From the NCBI GenBank assembly GCA_036768485.1, contig JAVLUZ010000704.1, positions 186,001 to 250,000 on the forward strand: a stretch of DNA of 64,000 nucleotides, read 5' to 3'. The notes below the pieces were generated by a model. It worked only from the letters and a program-made list of their open reading frames with translations, was not told where the DNA came from and did no database searches. The DNA is from Mermis nigrescens. Taxonomy: Eukaryota > Nematoda > Enoplea > Mermithida > Mermithidae. The translations under genes and the position numbers were made by a program. Positions 11,099 through 21,426 of the stretch are shown one piece after another. Each line of letters starts with the position of its first letter. The first letter of the stretch is position 1.

Positions 11099-11332
11099 AT
11101 GCGCCTACTGGAACTTGCAAGTCTGCTTAACGATAAATCATCGGCAGTAAAATATTTCCAAAACTATGGAATTTTATCGAACGGTCGTCTATGTCGGAAT
11201 GGTCACATAATGAATCTTAGTTTAAGTGATAAGGGAGATCGTTGGAGATGCCGTGCTCAGTACTTGCAGGCAGGATATTTCTCTAAAAAAGGATACTTGG
11301 TTAGAAAATACTTGCATAGGTACCTACCTTGA
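11099..11332 (+). pseudogene. Merlin/IS1595-like transposase N-terminal fragment
   Basis: The 77-codon frame has the layout LLNDKSSAVKYFQNYGIL, then LCRNGHIMNL, then DRWRCRAQ, then AGYFSKKGYL. This resembles the N-terminal zinc-ribbon region of Merlin/IS1595-family (ISXO2-like) DDE transposases. The first knuckle has CRNGH where CxxCGH is usual, so one metal ligand appears lost. No DDE catalytic domain follows. It sits antisense in fucosyltransferase intron 1. Confidence 0.5.
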
Positions 11333-11371
11333 AAGACCACATATAAAGGAATTCGCATAATTTGTGTTTTC

Positions 11372-11440
11372 GACCGGATGGCGAGATTGTAAAAGCGCCC
11401 AACTATAGAACTGAAGCTCCCGGGTTCGAATCCGACCGAT
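11372..11440 (+). repeat. tRNA-derived SINE head or tRNA pseudogene
   Basis: A perfect pol III B box GGTTCGAATCC and a near A box TGGCGAGATTG are spaced as in a tRNA, beginning GACCGGATGG. The acceptor and anticodon stems do not pair well, so it is not a working tRNA. The 3' continuation may be a SINE body. Confidence 0.5.
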
Positions 11441-11459
11441 TCCAAACGATTTATGCCGA

Positions 11460-12240
11460 AAAAAGTTACGAAAATCGGTGGGGGAAAATTCTAGAGAAGA
11501 TCCGAATTTAGTTGCTTTCCTGCGTTTCTAGTCCGTTTCACATAAATCTGGGCGTGAAATATGAAGAATTTTTATCGACAACAAGGTAAATAATTACCGT
11601 AAGCTGTCATTACTGTCTGTAAAAATCTTAAAACTTATGCCCAAACTTATGTGATAAATAGTATAGTACCTTTGCTCGAAAATGCAAAACTTTCATACTT
11701 TATTATTAAAAAATATCCAAAATTATTTAGGAAAAACATTATTTATACTTGTTTATTAAAAAGACAAAACATTAGAAATATGGATGAGGGTAGGAACGTT
11801 TACAAAGGAGTCGTGAAAGAGGCACAATTCGTCAAGAGCATGCACAGAAGAATGAAAGCCATTATTAATCTGACCAAATTCTGATCGAAAAAATGCTTTT
11901 TTGCTATATTGGAAATTTGTTACATTTTACTGGACTTGTTTTGATAGCATTTTGGATAAATGCTTGAATCTTAAACACGGATTGTGATTCCATTGTTTCG
12001 CACACTACTATGAAATCAGATAGATATCAGTCTGAGAACCACAGCATGACCGTTCTATGGGGAAGGGGCAAAATTAAGCTTTCTTGGCCAAAATTACCTC
12101 CAAACTGGTATAAATGATAAAAAAGCTTCAAACCTACGTTCTTCCACAGTTTTTCTATTACCCCCAGAATTGAATTTCAGCGCTACTGCTTGGCAATTTG
12201 GCATCATCGGGCCTTCAGAATTTGATACAGGTAAAAAAAT
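11460..12240. other. Intron 1 sequence, no gene recognised
   Basis: A 77-codon plus-strand frame at 11651-11884 is Lys-rich but has no recognisable motif. A scrap of family E lies at about 12040-12170. Nothing else is supported. Confidence 0.4.
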
Positions 12241-12252
12241 AAAAAATGCTAC

Positions 12253-12713
12253 CTATAAGTAATAGTTAGGTTGAAGTACGATTCTAGAGGGCGCAAGTCC
12301 TTGTACGTGAGATGCGGTGGTTCGAACAGCATGAAAACGTAATATTGATTATTTCGCCGATCTTCTGGCAAATTTTTCGAATCAAAATCATTAATATGAA
12401 AAACCACCGCTTCGCTTTCTTCCTATTTGCCCGAATTTCTCGTTAACTCGCAATTCAGCTCAGGGCACTGTTTCATCCAATCCCAGCCGACTATGGGTGT
12501 GCCATAAAATGTGGTCCAATCAAAAATGTATTTAGTGATGCCAGAATTGTTTACCGAATCGTCGGATAAGCTCTCGCTTCCTGGAAACGGTGCATACATT
12601 TTTCTCAAATGGTTTATTATCCTGATACTTCCGAGTGCATCAAAATCGGTCATAAGTATTAAGAGAGCCATAAGCACAGTAATCAATATGACGCATCTGA
12701 TAATCAACTTCAT
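12253..12713 (-). pseudogene. Fucosyltransferase pseudogene exon 1
   Basis: The ATG is at 12713-12711. A roughly 20-residue hydrophobic segment (LIIRCVILITVLMALLILM) follows at once and gives type II topology. Then come a stem, DWTTFYG, and CPELNCELTRN. TAG at 12425-12423 falls between LTRNSGK and EESEAVVFH, at a position where the family spacing needs an ordinary residue, so it replaces a sense codon. The exon ends NLTITY plus AG at donor GTAGCA (12252), leaving phase 2. Confidence 0.85.
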
Positions 12714-12719
12714 CAAAAT

Positions 12720-13089
12720 CGTGTTTTATTTAGATGTGTAAGTCATGAATCGGAAAAAATTCTCGTCCAATATATTAACTCTAAATTTGGGAGACAACAA
12801 TCAATATTGAATTCAAAGCAACGTCGCGTGACAGTGTAACACTGATAAATTTTACAATTACGCTATTGCTTATATAGGTATACATTATAACAGCGCCAGC
12901 TAACCACCGGCTAATTGTACCCTAACATATTAAAGGCGAGTACCACATTAACTATTTCAAGGCATGCGTTGAAGCTCCGTTTGTTACCCTTGTTACCCAC
13001 CCTTGACCCGGCCATCTTTCTTCTTAGTGAGAACGTCCATTGTCAACATGTCGAAAAAAAGGTGTGGTTCAGTTCTATCTGACGAGAAT
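12720..13089. promoter_or_regulatory. Upstream region of fucosyltransferase pseudogene
   Basis: AT-rich flank between the fucosyltransferase ATG and the giant palindrome. No clear core promoter motif is identified. A trans-splice acceptor cannot be assigned. Confidence 0.2.
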
Positions 13090-13180
13090 TACGGAAAGCC
13101 ATAAGGGTCAATTGAAAAATATTGCTAATATGCATACTTACAACCCAAGTTTTCAGACTTTCCGGCAATTACAACGGAGA

Positions 13181-14468
13181 AATTCAAAAAAGATAGCACA
13201 GAGTTTTTCAAACCTACCAAACATACAACCGAATTTTTCAAATTTCGTAAAATACAATGAAGGTTTTCAAAAAGATAGCACAGAAGTTTTTCAAACTTAC
13301 CAAACATACAACCTAGTTTTTCAAATTGCGTAAAATACAATGAAGGTTTTCAAAAAGATAGCACAGAAGTTTTCAAACTTACCAAACATACAACCGAGTT
13401 TTTCAAATTTCGTAAAATACAACGAAGGTCTTCAAAAAGATAGCACAGAGTATTTCTAACCTACCAAACATACAACCGAATTTTTCAAATTTCGTAAAAT
13501 ACAACGAAGCTTTTCAAAAAGATAGCACAGAGTTTTTCAAACTTACCAAACATACAACCGAGTTTTTCAAATTGCGTAAAATACAATGAAGGTTTTCAAA
13601 AAGATAGCACAGAAGTTTTCAAACTTACCAAACATACAACCGAGTTTTTCAAATTTCGTAAAATACAACGGAGGTTTTCACAAAGATAGCATGGAGTTTT
13701 TCAAACCTACCAAGCGTACAACCGAATTTTTCAAATTTCGTAAAATACAACAAAGGTTTTCAAAAAGATAGCACAGAGTTTTTCAAACTTACCAAACATA
13801 CAAGCGAGTTTTTCAAATTTCGTAAAATACAACAAAGGTTTTCAAAAGATAGCACAGAGTTTATCAAACTTACCAAACATACAACCGAGTTTTTCAAATT
13901 TCGTAAAATACAACGAAGGTTTCCAAAAAGATAGCAGAGTTTTTCAAACTTACGAAACATACAACCGAGTTTTTCAAATTTCGTAAAATACAACGAAGGT
14001 TTTCAAAAAGATAGCACAGAGTTTTTCAAACTTATCAAACATACAACCGAGTTTTTCAAATTTCGTAAAATACAACGCAGGTTTTCAATAAAATAGCACA
14101 GACTTTTTCAAACTTACGAAACATACAACCGAGTTTTTCAAATTTCGTAAAATACAACGAAGGTTTTCAAAAAGATAGCACAGAGTTTTTCAAACCTACC
14201 AAACATACAACCGAATTTTTCAAATTTCGTAAATTACAACGAAGGTTTTCAAAAGATAGCACAGAGTTTATCAAACTTACCAAACATACAACCGAGTTTT
14301 TCAAAACTCGTTCGATTTAATGAAGGTTTTCAAAAAGATAGCACAAAGTTTTTCAAACTTACCAAACATACAACCGACTTTTTCAAATTTCGTAAAATAC
14401 AATGAAGGTATTCAAAAAGATAGCACAGAGGTTTTCAAACTTCCAAACATACAACCGAGTTTTTCAAA
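13181..14468 (+). repeat. 82-bp tandem array, left arm (about 15.5 copies)
   Basis: The unit runs GATAGCACAGAG, TTTTTCAAACTTACCAAACA, TACAACCGAGTTTTTCAAAT, TTCGTAAAATACAACGAAGG, TTTTCAAAAA. Copies differ by a few substitutions and small deletions. ORFs in this stretch are products of the repeat period. Confidence 0.9.
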
Positions 14469-15618
14469 GGCTCTTGACACGAAAAAGCAACCTGCGTACG
14501 TGTCGTTGATTGGTTGACTGTGCTCACTCTTCTTACAGAAAAAGCTGCAATTACTGTAGCGAAGGTTAGTCTCAAATGTCCGGTTTGGGTTTTTGGATGT
14601 TTACTGCTTAGGCAGTTTGACTTCTTTATTAGCCCCAATGATCCGCATCATGACCGGCTGAGGACCTCAGCCGATTCGGGATTCGGGTCAAAGACTGAGC
14701 CCAATTTGTGCCCAAATGACGTCAGAAAAGGATATTTAAGCAAAAATAATGGTAAAACTGTTCACTGGTGGGGACACCGTTATTTTCCAACTTTTTGGTC
14801 TATTTGTCAACCAAAATTTTGGGAAATGGAAAAAATTTTTGGGCTTGGTTGGCATTTGTGGAAAATTTTTTGTAATGATAAAAATGCGTTTTATAGGGGT
14901 AAAACTTAAAAATTCTGGTCGTAAAACGTCTTTTTAATTCATCCTTACATCCCCCTTATGTTTTTTGTTTAAAAGTTTGATATTTTAGCTCTATAAAATC
15001 ATTTTTGCATTACAAAAACTAACCAAATCCGAGCAGAAGGTCAGGATTTTCAATCGTAGTGAAGTTCTAGGACCAGATTGTCGATAAAAATGCCGCAATT
15101 GGTGCAGAGCGGCTCAAAGATTAATAACAAGTAAGAATTAAATCAATTCCGCGTGAAACGCCGAAAAATTCTTAAGTTTTACCTCTTTGAAACGCATTTT
15201 TAACAATATAAACGTTTTCCACAAATGCCAACCACGCCCAAAATTTTTTTCTATTTCCCAAAATTTGGGTTGACAAATAGACCAAAAATTGGGGAAAAAA
15301 ACGGTGCCCCCACCAGTGAACAGTGTTATCGTTATTTTTGCTTAAATATCACTTTTTGATGTCAATTTGGCCCAAATTGGGCTCAGTCTTTGACCCGAAT
15401 CCCCAATCGGCTTAACTCCTCAGCCGGCCATGATGAGCACCATTGGGGCTAATAAAGAAGTCAAACTGCCTAGGCAGCAAACATCCAGAAACCGCAAACC
15501 GGACATTTGAGACTAACTCCGTTACAGTTATTGCAGCTATTTCTGTAAGAAGAGTGAGCAAAGTTAACCAATCAACGACACGTACTCGTACGCAGGTTCT
15601 CTTTTCGCTTCAAGAGCC

Positions 15619-16107
15619 TTTGAAAAACTCGGTTGTATCTTTGGTAAGTTTGAAAAACTCTGTGCTATCTTTTTGAAAACCTTTGTTGTATTTTACGAAA
15701 TTTGAAAAACTCGCTTGTATGTTTTGGTAAGTTTGAAAAACTCCGTGCTATCTTTGTGAAAACCTTCGTTGTATTTTACGAAATTAGAAAAACTCGGTTG
15801 TATGTTTGGTAAGTTTGAAAACCTCTGTGCTATCTTTTTGAAAACCTTCATTGTATTTTACGCAATTCGAAAAACTCGGTTGTATGTTTGGTAAGTTTGA
15901 AAAACTCTGTGCTATCTTTTGAAAAGCTTCGTTGTATTCTACGAAATTTGAAAAATTCGGTTGTATGTTTGGTAGGTTTGAAAAACTCTGTGCTATCTTT
16001 TTGAAAAGCTTCGTTGTATTTTACGAAATTTGAAAAATTCGGTTGTATGCTTGGTAGGTTTGAAAAACTCTGTGCTATCTTTTTGAAAACCTTCGTTGTA
16101 TTTTACG
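15619..16107 (-). repeat. 82-bp tandem array, right arm (about 6 copies)
   Basis: The same unit as the left arm in inverted orientation. Copy number differs strongly between arms (about 6 against 15.5), so the arrays have expanded or contracted independently since the palindrome formed. Confidence 0.9.
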
Positions 16108-16898
16108 AGCATCAATAACACTGCATACTAGCAAGCAAACTTTCCGAGTTTTGCAACTTTATTCAAACCGCTGATAGGTCTTCTAATTTTCAAACCAAAA
16201 GGTTCATAATTTTGAATTTTTTGTGTGTATCAAAAGTCATTTTGAATAATAAATGCTTGTATTTATTGAAATAAATCGTTAATCTTGACTCTTGAGTCTT
16301 CCGTTTGAATTTTTGAATGCATTTATCTCAGAGTTTGTGCATGGATATGCAATTTACTTGAACTTATTCAATGTGTTTTCCAAACCAGAAGGTTCATTGT
16401 TTTGAAAATTTTCGTTCATTGTTTTTTGAATTTCTTCGTTGTAATTGCCAGAAAGCTTGAAAACTTGGGTTGTAAGTATGCATATTAGCAATATTTTTCA
16501 ATTGACCCTTATGGCTTTCCGTATTAGTGAGCTGCCTGAATGTGTCAATGAAAATGTTGTGAATCTTGAATTAACGTTTCTTTAGTAAGTAGTTTCCTTT
16601 TTAGAGCTTACATCTCTATGCTGCCGTCGCTTAATGAATCCGCTTCATCGGCTAACTGCCGAGATAATCCATGACATGGTTTTAGTTTGTCCGTGTTTTT
16701 CTCCGGCGAGGTCGCTAGATCTCACTGTTATAGCTGCGAAGTAAAGAAGGGTTCTTTCAATATCATTCTTTTGCGGCATAATTTATTCTCGCCTCCCAGC
16801 AGATCAATCAACTTACAGATAAAAATGGCGCATTCAGCTTATCCTAAGTTGACACTTTAAACACAATTGACTAAGATGTGAAGAAATGCCGCGAACTT

Positions 16899-16966
16899 CC
16901 GCATAGCTCAGTGGTAAAACGCCTGCTTTTCGTCGAAGCAACCAGGGTTTGATTCCAGCCGATAGC
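16899..16966 (+). repeat. tRNA-like module in family A, left half
   Basis: A box TAGCTCAGTGG and B box GGTTTGATTCC (one change from consensus). TGCTT/AAGCA can form a 5-bp anticodon stem around TTCGTCG. The acceptor stem and T stem pair imperfectly, so this is a tRNA relic within a transposon. Confidence 0.6.
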
Positions 16967-17394
16967 TTTTTATTTAGCGCACTTACTGTAGTATGTCCCA
17001 GTAATAATTATATGCCTAAATTAAATTTATATGGATGGATTAGTGCATTAAAAATGGAAGAATTCCAGCCACTTGCCCTCACTCACTGAGCTGATCTGAT
17101 GAATGACAGTAAATCGTCTGTTTTGCTTACTGTAGCTCTTAGAAAAATTTACTAAAAGGCTCTCGAATGAATGAAACAGCTGTTTCGTTTATTCGAGAGC
17201 TTTTTGGTAATTTTTTAAGGGCTGCAGTAAGTTAAACAAGACAAATTACTGTAATTCGACAGATCAGCTCAGTGAGGACGGGTGGCTGGAATTCTATCAT
17301 TTTAGATGCACTAATCCGCCCATATAAATTTATTTAAGCATTTAATCAGTGCTGGGACATACTGCAGTAAGTGCGCTAAACAAAAACTATTGAC

Positions 17395-17459
17395 TGGAAT
17401 CGAACCCGGGTTGCTTCGACGACGAGCAGAGCGTTTTACTACTGAGCTATGCGGGAGTT
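17395..17459 (-). repeat. tRNA-like module in family A, right half
   Basis: Minus-strand TAGCTCAGTAG A box and a perfect GGTTCGATTCC B box. The flanking stems are degenerate. It shows the same internal position as at 20.0 and 43.0 kb. Confidence 0.6.
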
Positions 17460-17719
17460 CGTAGACGTTTTTTAATATCTTAGTCTATTTTGTTCAATGT
17501 GTCAACTTGAAAAGCTGAATGCGCGATTTTTATCTGTAAGTTGATTGATCAGCTGGAAGACGAGAATAAATTATGCCGCTAAAATGTTATTGAAAAATCC
17601 TTCTTCGCTACATTGCTACAGTGAGATATAGCGACCTACAGTAAATAAGAAAGTAAGGGTTACTGTAGCCTTCGAAAACAGTTACTGAAAAAGCTCTCGG
17701 ATAAATGGAACAGACTATA

Positions 17720-17960
17720 AGTTGCTGCTTTTTCAGTCGTTTTTTTGTTCAATAGTTCATTTCAATCTGTAGGCCGCAGAATATACTATGATTTTTTTGC
17801 GTCGCTTAGAGAAAGTCTGATTTTTAGCAGATTTTGCGACTTTAGGCATATATGTACATAGGTAGCTTTTTCCAAGTCCCCTCCTTTAGCATCCTTTACT
17901 AATCCGCAATCCCTAGTATATTCGTCTTTTTTGTTCCATCAGAGCATTTTTCTTTGCTAT
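17720..17960 (+). mobile_element. Family I foldback element, right arm only
   Basis: From AGTTGCTGCTTTTTCAGTCG through GGCCGCAGAATATACT to CATCAGAGCATTTTTCTTTG it matches 43490-43716 and the right arm at about 22690-22882. Confidence 0.7.
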
Positions 17961-19190
17961 GATATAATCGGATCGCTTTTTTCACTTATATTTCATTGAG
18001 CTAAAAATTTAATTTCATGAGGCACCTATGTATGTACGTGGAACAAATTAGAAAAATTGTCCAGAATTAGGCTTGTGTTACAATTGCTTTTCTGCTGGTA
18101 ACCTATCATTACTTTTGACGCTTACGCAACTACACTTTGAAATTCTTACACTGATTGGAAGACTGACAAGTTACATGTTATAGCTGCTAAACCCATCCCC
18201 TCCTCATGCTTGTCTGGCTGTGAGCCTCTCTAAACATGGGACGACCTTTAGGCTCTGAATTATTCCTTTAACCCGAACAGCCATCTTCACAGCATAAATA
18301 TTTCTTAGTCCATTTTGTAAAATAATAAATCTCAACGCTTTTTAGACTATCATTTTTTACAGACCATTGACATGAAGAGCGGTTTTTTTGGTTTTTTATC
18401 GTATTCTGTCAAATGACTTCAAATTCATATTACCAATACATTAGCGCTTGTGCGCAGGATTGAGAGCGGGTTTTAAGCATTTGGCGATGTTCAGCACTTC
18501 CGCTGCGCATTTTCCCGGAAGGCTAACAATTTGAAGTTTGTCGAATCTTAAATAACCGATGCTCGTTAAACCTACACAATGTGCTTTTTAGTTATCGTGA
18601 ATACAATGCGTTAAATGCGTATTTCACAATTAGAATAAGCTATGCGCCAACGCATAAGAAAAGTGGTTTGACGCACAAAATATGTAGGCAGCTTATGCGC
18701 CTCAGAAAGTTCACCAAAAGGAAAATTCGGCTAATAAAAAGAGAAATTTTTCTTCGCACATATATTGTCCGTGGGGTTTGTATAAGCTGAATTTCAACAT
18801 CCTTTCTGGTAAACGGACTACAACTGCTGGAATTTCATCCGACTACGACGTACAGCAACGCTCAAGGATTTATATACATATGTATTGTCCTATTGGTTAA
18901 TAATGTAGCATAACGCGTTTTATAGCTTACCCCACCAGTCGCACATAGCGCATAGAATCGATATACGCCGATTAAATCCTGCGCCTCTTTAGTTTTTCAA
19001 CCTCATCAAAAAACTCGTGATTGTGCTTTTCTTATCACTTTCTTCGTTAGAAGATTGATAGTTAGGTTAGTTTTCATATAATTTAATCTGTTTTTCTTTT
19101 TTCTCTGACCTTGCTAGCTATATTGCAGTCTAACAAAATTATTGCGTGAAAGTTTCCGCAGCACGCTATGCAAGCAAGTTCGATCATTAT
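17961..19190. other. No gene recognised
   Basis: AT-rich DNA with no supportable exon. A 69-codon plus-strand frame at 18581-18790 is Arg/Lys-rich but lacks homology or splice context. Confidence 0.4.
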
Positions 19191-19809
19191 TCAAAGGATG
19201 ATGATAAGAAAATGATGATAATTATCATTATCATAGGTAGCGCGATAGCGCTACCTATAATATACTTGGCCACCTTTTTTTCTCATATGTTTATCCCACC
19301 GAGTGCGAATTTTGTGTCCCCCTCACAGCAACAACGGCACACACCTGGGAGGTGCGGTTTTTTAATCGATAGATAATTAAGAAACTCGATGTTGATTTTT
19401 TTGTCTACACTCAATACCGAGGTTGCAATGAGTGTGTAAAGTGTAAACCGAAAAATTAAATAATTTGCGGAGGGCCAATTTTTTTAAATGCTGCTCCCGA
19501 GTCGTAGATTACGAATATGACCTTAAAATTTCTGTACACTCAATGGTTGTTACACAAAAGTTTAAAGTATACGTGTTTTTTAGTCTTTGCGTATCCTAAC
19601 TCAATTTTGTTTTCTGTCCAGTCCAATTGGTTTTTATAATGTGAAGGGTTTTATTGTCTCAAACCCAAAAATTTCTTTCTCTTTGAATGCAATATTTCTT
19701 GATCTGTGATCGTTTTAGCGTAGAGGATTCGAGACGTAAAAAGAAATTTCTTCAGCTACTCCGCTAAGTAGGTGGAATATGCTGATTATGCTCAAAATGT
19801 GCCCTGACC

Positions 19810-20360
19810 TATAGTCTGTTTCATTCATTCGAGAGCTTTTTAGTCAATTCTTTTAAGGGCTACAGTAAGCGAAACAAGGCGAATTACTGTAATTCGGCAG
19901 ATCAGCTCAATGAGGGCGAGTGGCTGGAATTCTTCCATTTTTAATGCACTAATCCGCCTATATAAATTTAATTTAGGCATTTAATCAGTACTGGGACATA
20001 CTACAGTAAGTGCGCTAAATAAAGAGCTATCGGGTGGAATCGAACCCGGTTGCTTCGACACGAAAAGCAGACGTTTTACCACTGAGCTATGAGGGAGTTC
20101 GCGGCTTTTCTTAACATTTTAGTCTGTTGTGTTTAAAGTGTCAACTTAGGATAAGCTGAATGCGCGATTTTTATCTGTAAGTTGATTAATCTGCTGGAAG
20201 ACGAGAATAAATTATGTCGCAAAACTGTTTCTGAAAAACCCTTCTCTGCTACGTAACTACAGTGAGATCTAGCGAACTACAGTAAATAAGAAAGAAGGGG
20301 TTACTGTAGCCTCCGAAAACAATTACTGAAAAAGCTCTCAGATAAATGAAACAGACTATA
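19810..20360 (+). mobile_element. tRNA-bearing MITE (family A), full copy, 551 bp
   Basis: Ends TATAGTCTGTTTCATTCATT and AAATGAAACAGACTATA, extended by GAGAGCTTTTT/AAAAAGCTCTC for about 30 bp of inverted repeat. Internal TACTGTAG motifs sit symmetrically, and a minus-strand tRNA-like module lies in the middle. It is the best reference copy in the window. Confidence 0.9.
20032..20098 (-). repeat. tRNA-like module with intact pol III boxes
   Basis: Minus-strand A box TAGCTCAGTGG and B box GGTTCGATTCC are both perfect. The segment ACGTCTGCTTTTCGTG recalls the anticodon arm of tRNA-Val/Thr types, but cloverleaf pairing is incomplete. It is internal to the MITE, so the MITE could be pol III transcribed. 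Confidence 0.65.
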
Positions 20361-20599
20361 AGTGTTACACATCCTAGTTTATTCCGTTTCTATACACCCA
20401 ATGTTGTGTTACTTGCGTAAGTGTAAAGTTTACACTGAGAAGCACTTTTCCGCCCAGAGCATTGGGTATGGTCATTCCTTTCTGAAAAATTATCTCAGTA
20501 ACGTCAGAATAACGAATCTGACCTTCAAACTTCTCTACAGCCGGAGATTGTTGAGCTGTGAAGAGGTGAAGTTTTAATTATGCACAGGTTTGCTAATGC

Positions 20600-21426
20600 C
20601 ATTGTTATATCCGTATTGCATATTTTTGATCAGTTTTTTATTTCAAAGATTTCCGACTCATCTATAATCATTTTTATTCACAAAATATGCACTGTTTTGA
20701 AGGTTAACTGGCATGAGAAACGTTTTTCAAAATACAACCTGCAAATTATTTCATAATAATAATAATTCTTATGCGCTGTCTTTATCAAATCGATTCCAAT
20801 ATTTTTTCTTGTTAAAATCCATGAAATTTATGTCTGTCCATTTTTTGAATGTACGCGGCTCATAAATTTTCTTAAATTGTTTGCATTTGCTGACGCGTCG
20901 ACCGGATTGTTGATTTGTGGCCTGAATCATTCATGTTGCCTTGCTCCACTACTAATTTTTGCTGCTTTCTCGTGCATTGTTCAATTGCATGCGATTTTTG
21001 GCGGCCGATACATCATTGCGTTGGTTTACACACTGATGCATTTGTTGCCCAACTCCTGGCTTTCGCTTGCCGTTTCTGTCGATGCAGGCTTTTACTTTAA
21101 TTAGGTTAATAACGTCATTGGCGTAAATTTTGATTCAATAATTTTTCTGACTACCGTTGTTATACACTTGATATTGAAGCTATAAACTGTTGAAGAAAAA
21201 GGAAAAACTGTTGGTGTTTATCTTTGCTTATGCAAGATCTGGATTTAACATTCCTCGAGCATTTCTGGTTTGAAATAAATTAAGAAAACATTTACACTAA
21301 TTTTTATATCGATCCAACGGGGACTTTTACGTAGGTTTTTTCTCTGATTAAGGTTAGTAAGACTGCCTTTTTTGTAATGAGAATGCATTGTTTAAGGACA
21401 AAATCATGCTAAGCAAAAGTAGGATA
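20600..21426. other. Ambiguous coding potential at 20877-21110
   Basis: This stretch is more GC-rich than its surroundings and open on both strands. The plus frame (20877-21104) is hydrophobic. A minus frame reads KACIDRNGKRKPGVGQQ and onward for about 45 codons with hydrophilic, codon-like composition and possible AAAG acceptors upstream. Neither is recognised, so I do not call a gene. Confidence 0.25.

Larger units (their letters stand above)
8315..12713 (-). pseudogene. alpha-1,3-fucosyltransferase (GT10) pseudogene
   Basis: Three exons (12713-12253, 10627-10284, 8688-8315) encode a recognisable Golgi type II fucosyltransferase, an enzyme that transfers fucose from GDP-fucose to N-glycans or related acceptors. 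Visible family landmarks in order are an N-terminal membrane anchor, a WTTFYG motif, CPELNC, ESEAVVFH, EPP, NLTITYRRDSDFYLPYG, KKLVAWIVSNC, VDIYG-like IDIYGRCG, YKFYLAFENS, EKLFSW, VLSRK, DEFRSPKHLADYL and CGLCDFLL. Total length is about 393 codons, normal for the family. The reading is broken by one in-frame TAG (12425-12423) and four frameshifts: two in exon 2 and two in exon 3, each pair net zero. REC8 and the gene at 25.6 kb are clean, so decay is likelier than sequencing error, but raw-read confirmation would decide it. Confidence 0.85.
13090..16523. mobile_element. 3.4-kb foldback element with tandem arrays in both arms
   Basis: The ends are inverted copies of TACGGAAAGCCATAAGGGTC, and homology between the arms continues inward. 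Each arm holds an array of the same 82-bp repeat in opposite orientation (13181-14468 and 15619-16107), then a roughly 440-bp unique inverted segment (about 14469-14930 against 15160-15618). The axis is near 15.04 kb. A TA dinucleotide at each end could be the target duplication. No transposase is seen. The arms could form a dsRNA stem of over 1 kb if transcribed. Confidence 0.85.
16703..17719. mobile_element. Head-to-head dimer of tRNA-bearing MITE (family A)
   Basis: A minus-oriented copy (16703-17179, outer end truncated) meets a plus-oriented copy (17180-17719) at AAACAGCTGTTT. This fuses the two left termini that would normally read TATAGTCTGTTTCATTCATT. The right copy ends ACAGACTATA. 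Each half carries a tRNA-like module. Confidence 0.85.
19200..20600. mobile_element. Decayed relative of the 33.8-38.2 kb foldback element
   Basis: The hairpin at 19234-19259 (ATAGGTAGCGC/GCGCTACCTAT, 4-nt loop) and the GTGCGGTTTTTTAAT and ATCTTTTTG-like stretch match the interior of the larger element near 36.13 and 36.58 kb. Repeated GTACACTC and GTGTAAAGTTTACAC motifs match its arms. It is split by the family A insertion at 19810-20360. Confidence 0.6.

Noticed and set aside
13040..13993. ORFs of repeated FSNFVKYN/KKIAQ type
   Set aside because: They are produced by the 82-bp tandem array and occur in several frames and both strands.
16899..16966. A functional tRNA-Thr(CGT) gene
   Set aside because: The pol III boxes are good but the acceptor and T stems mispair, and the sequence is internal to a repeated MITE.
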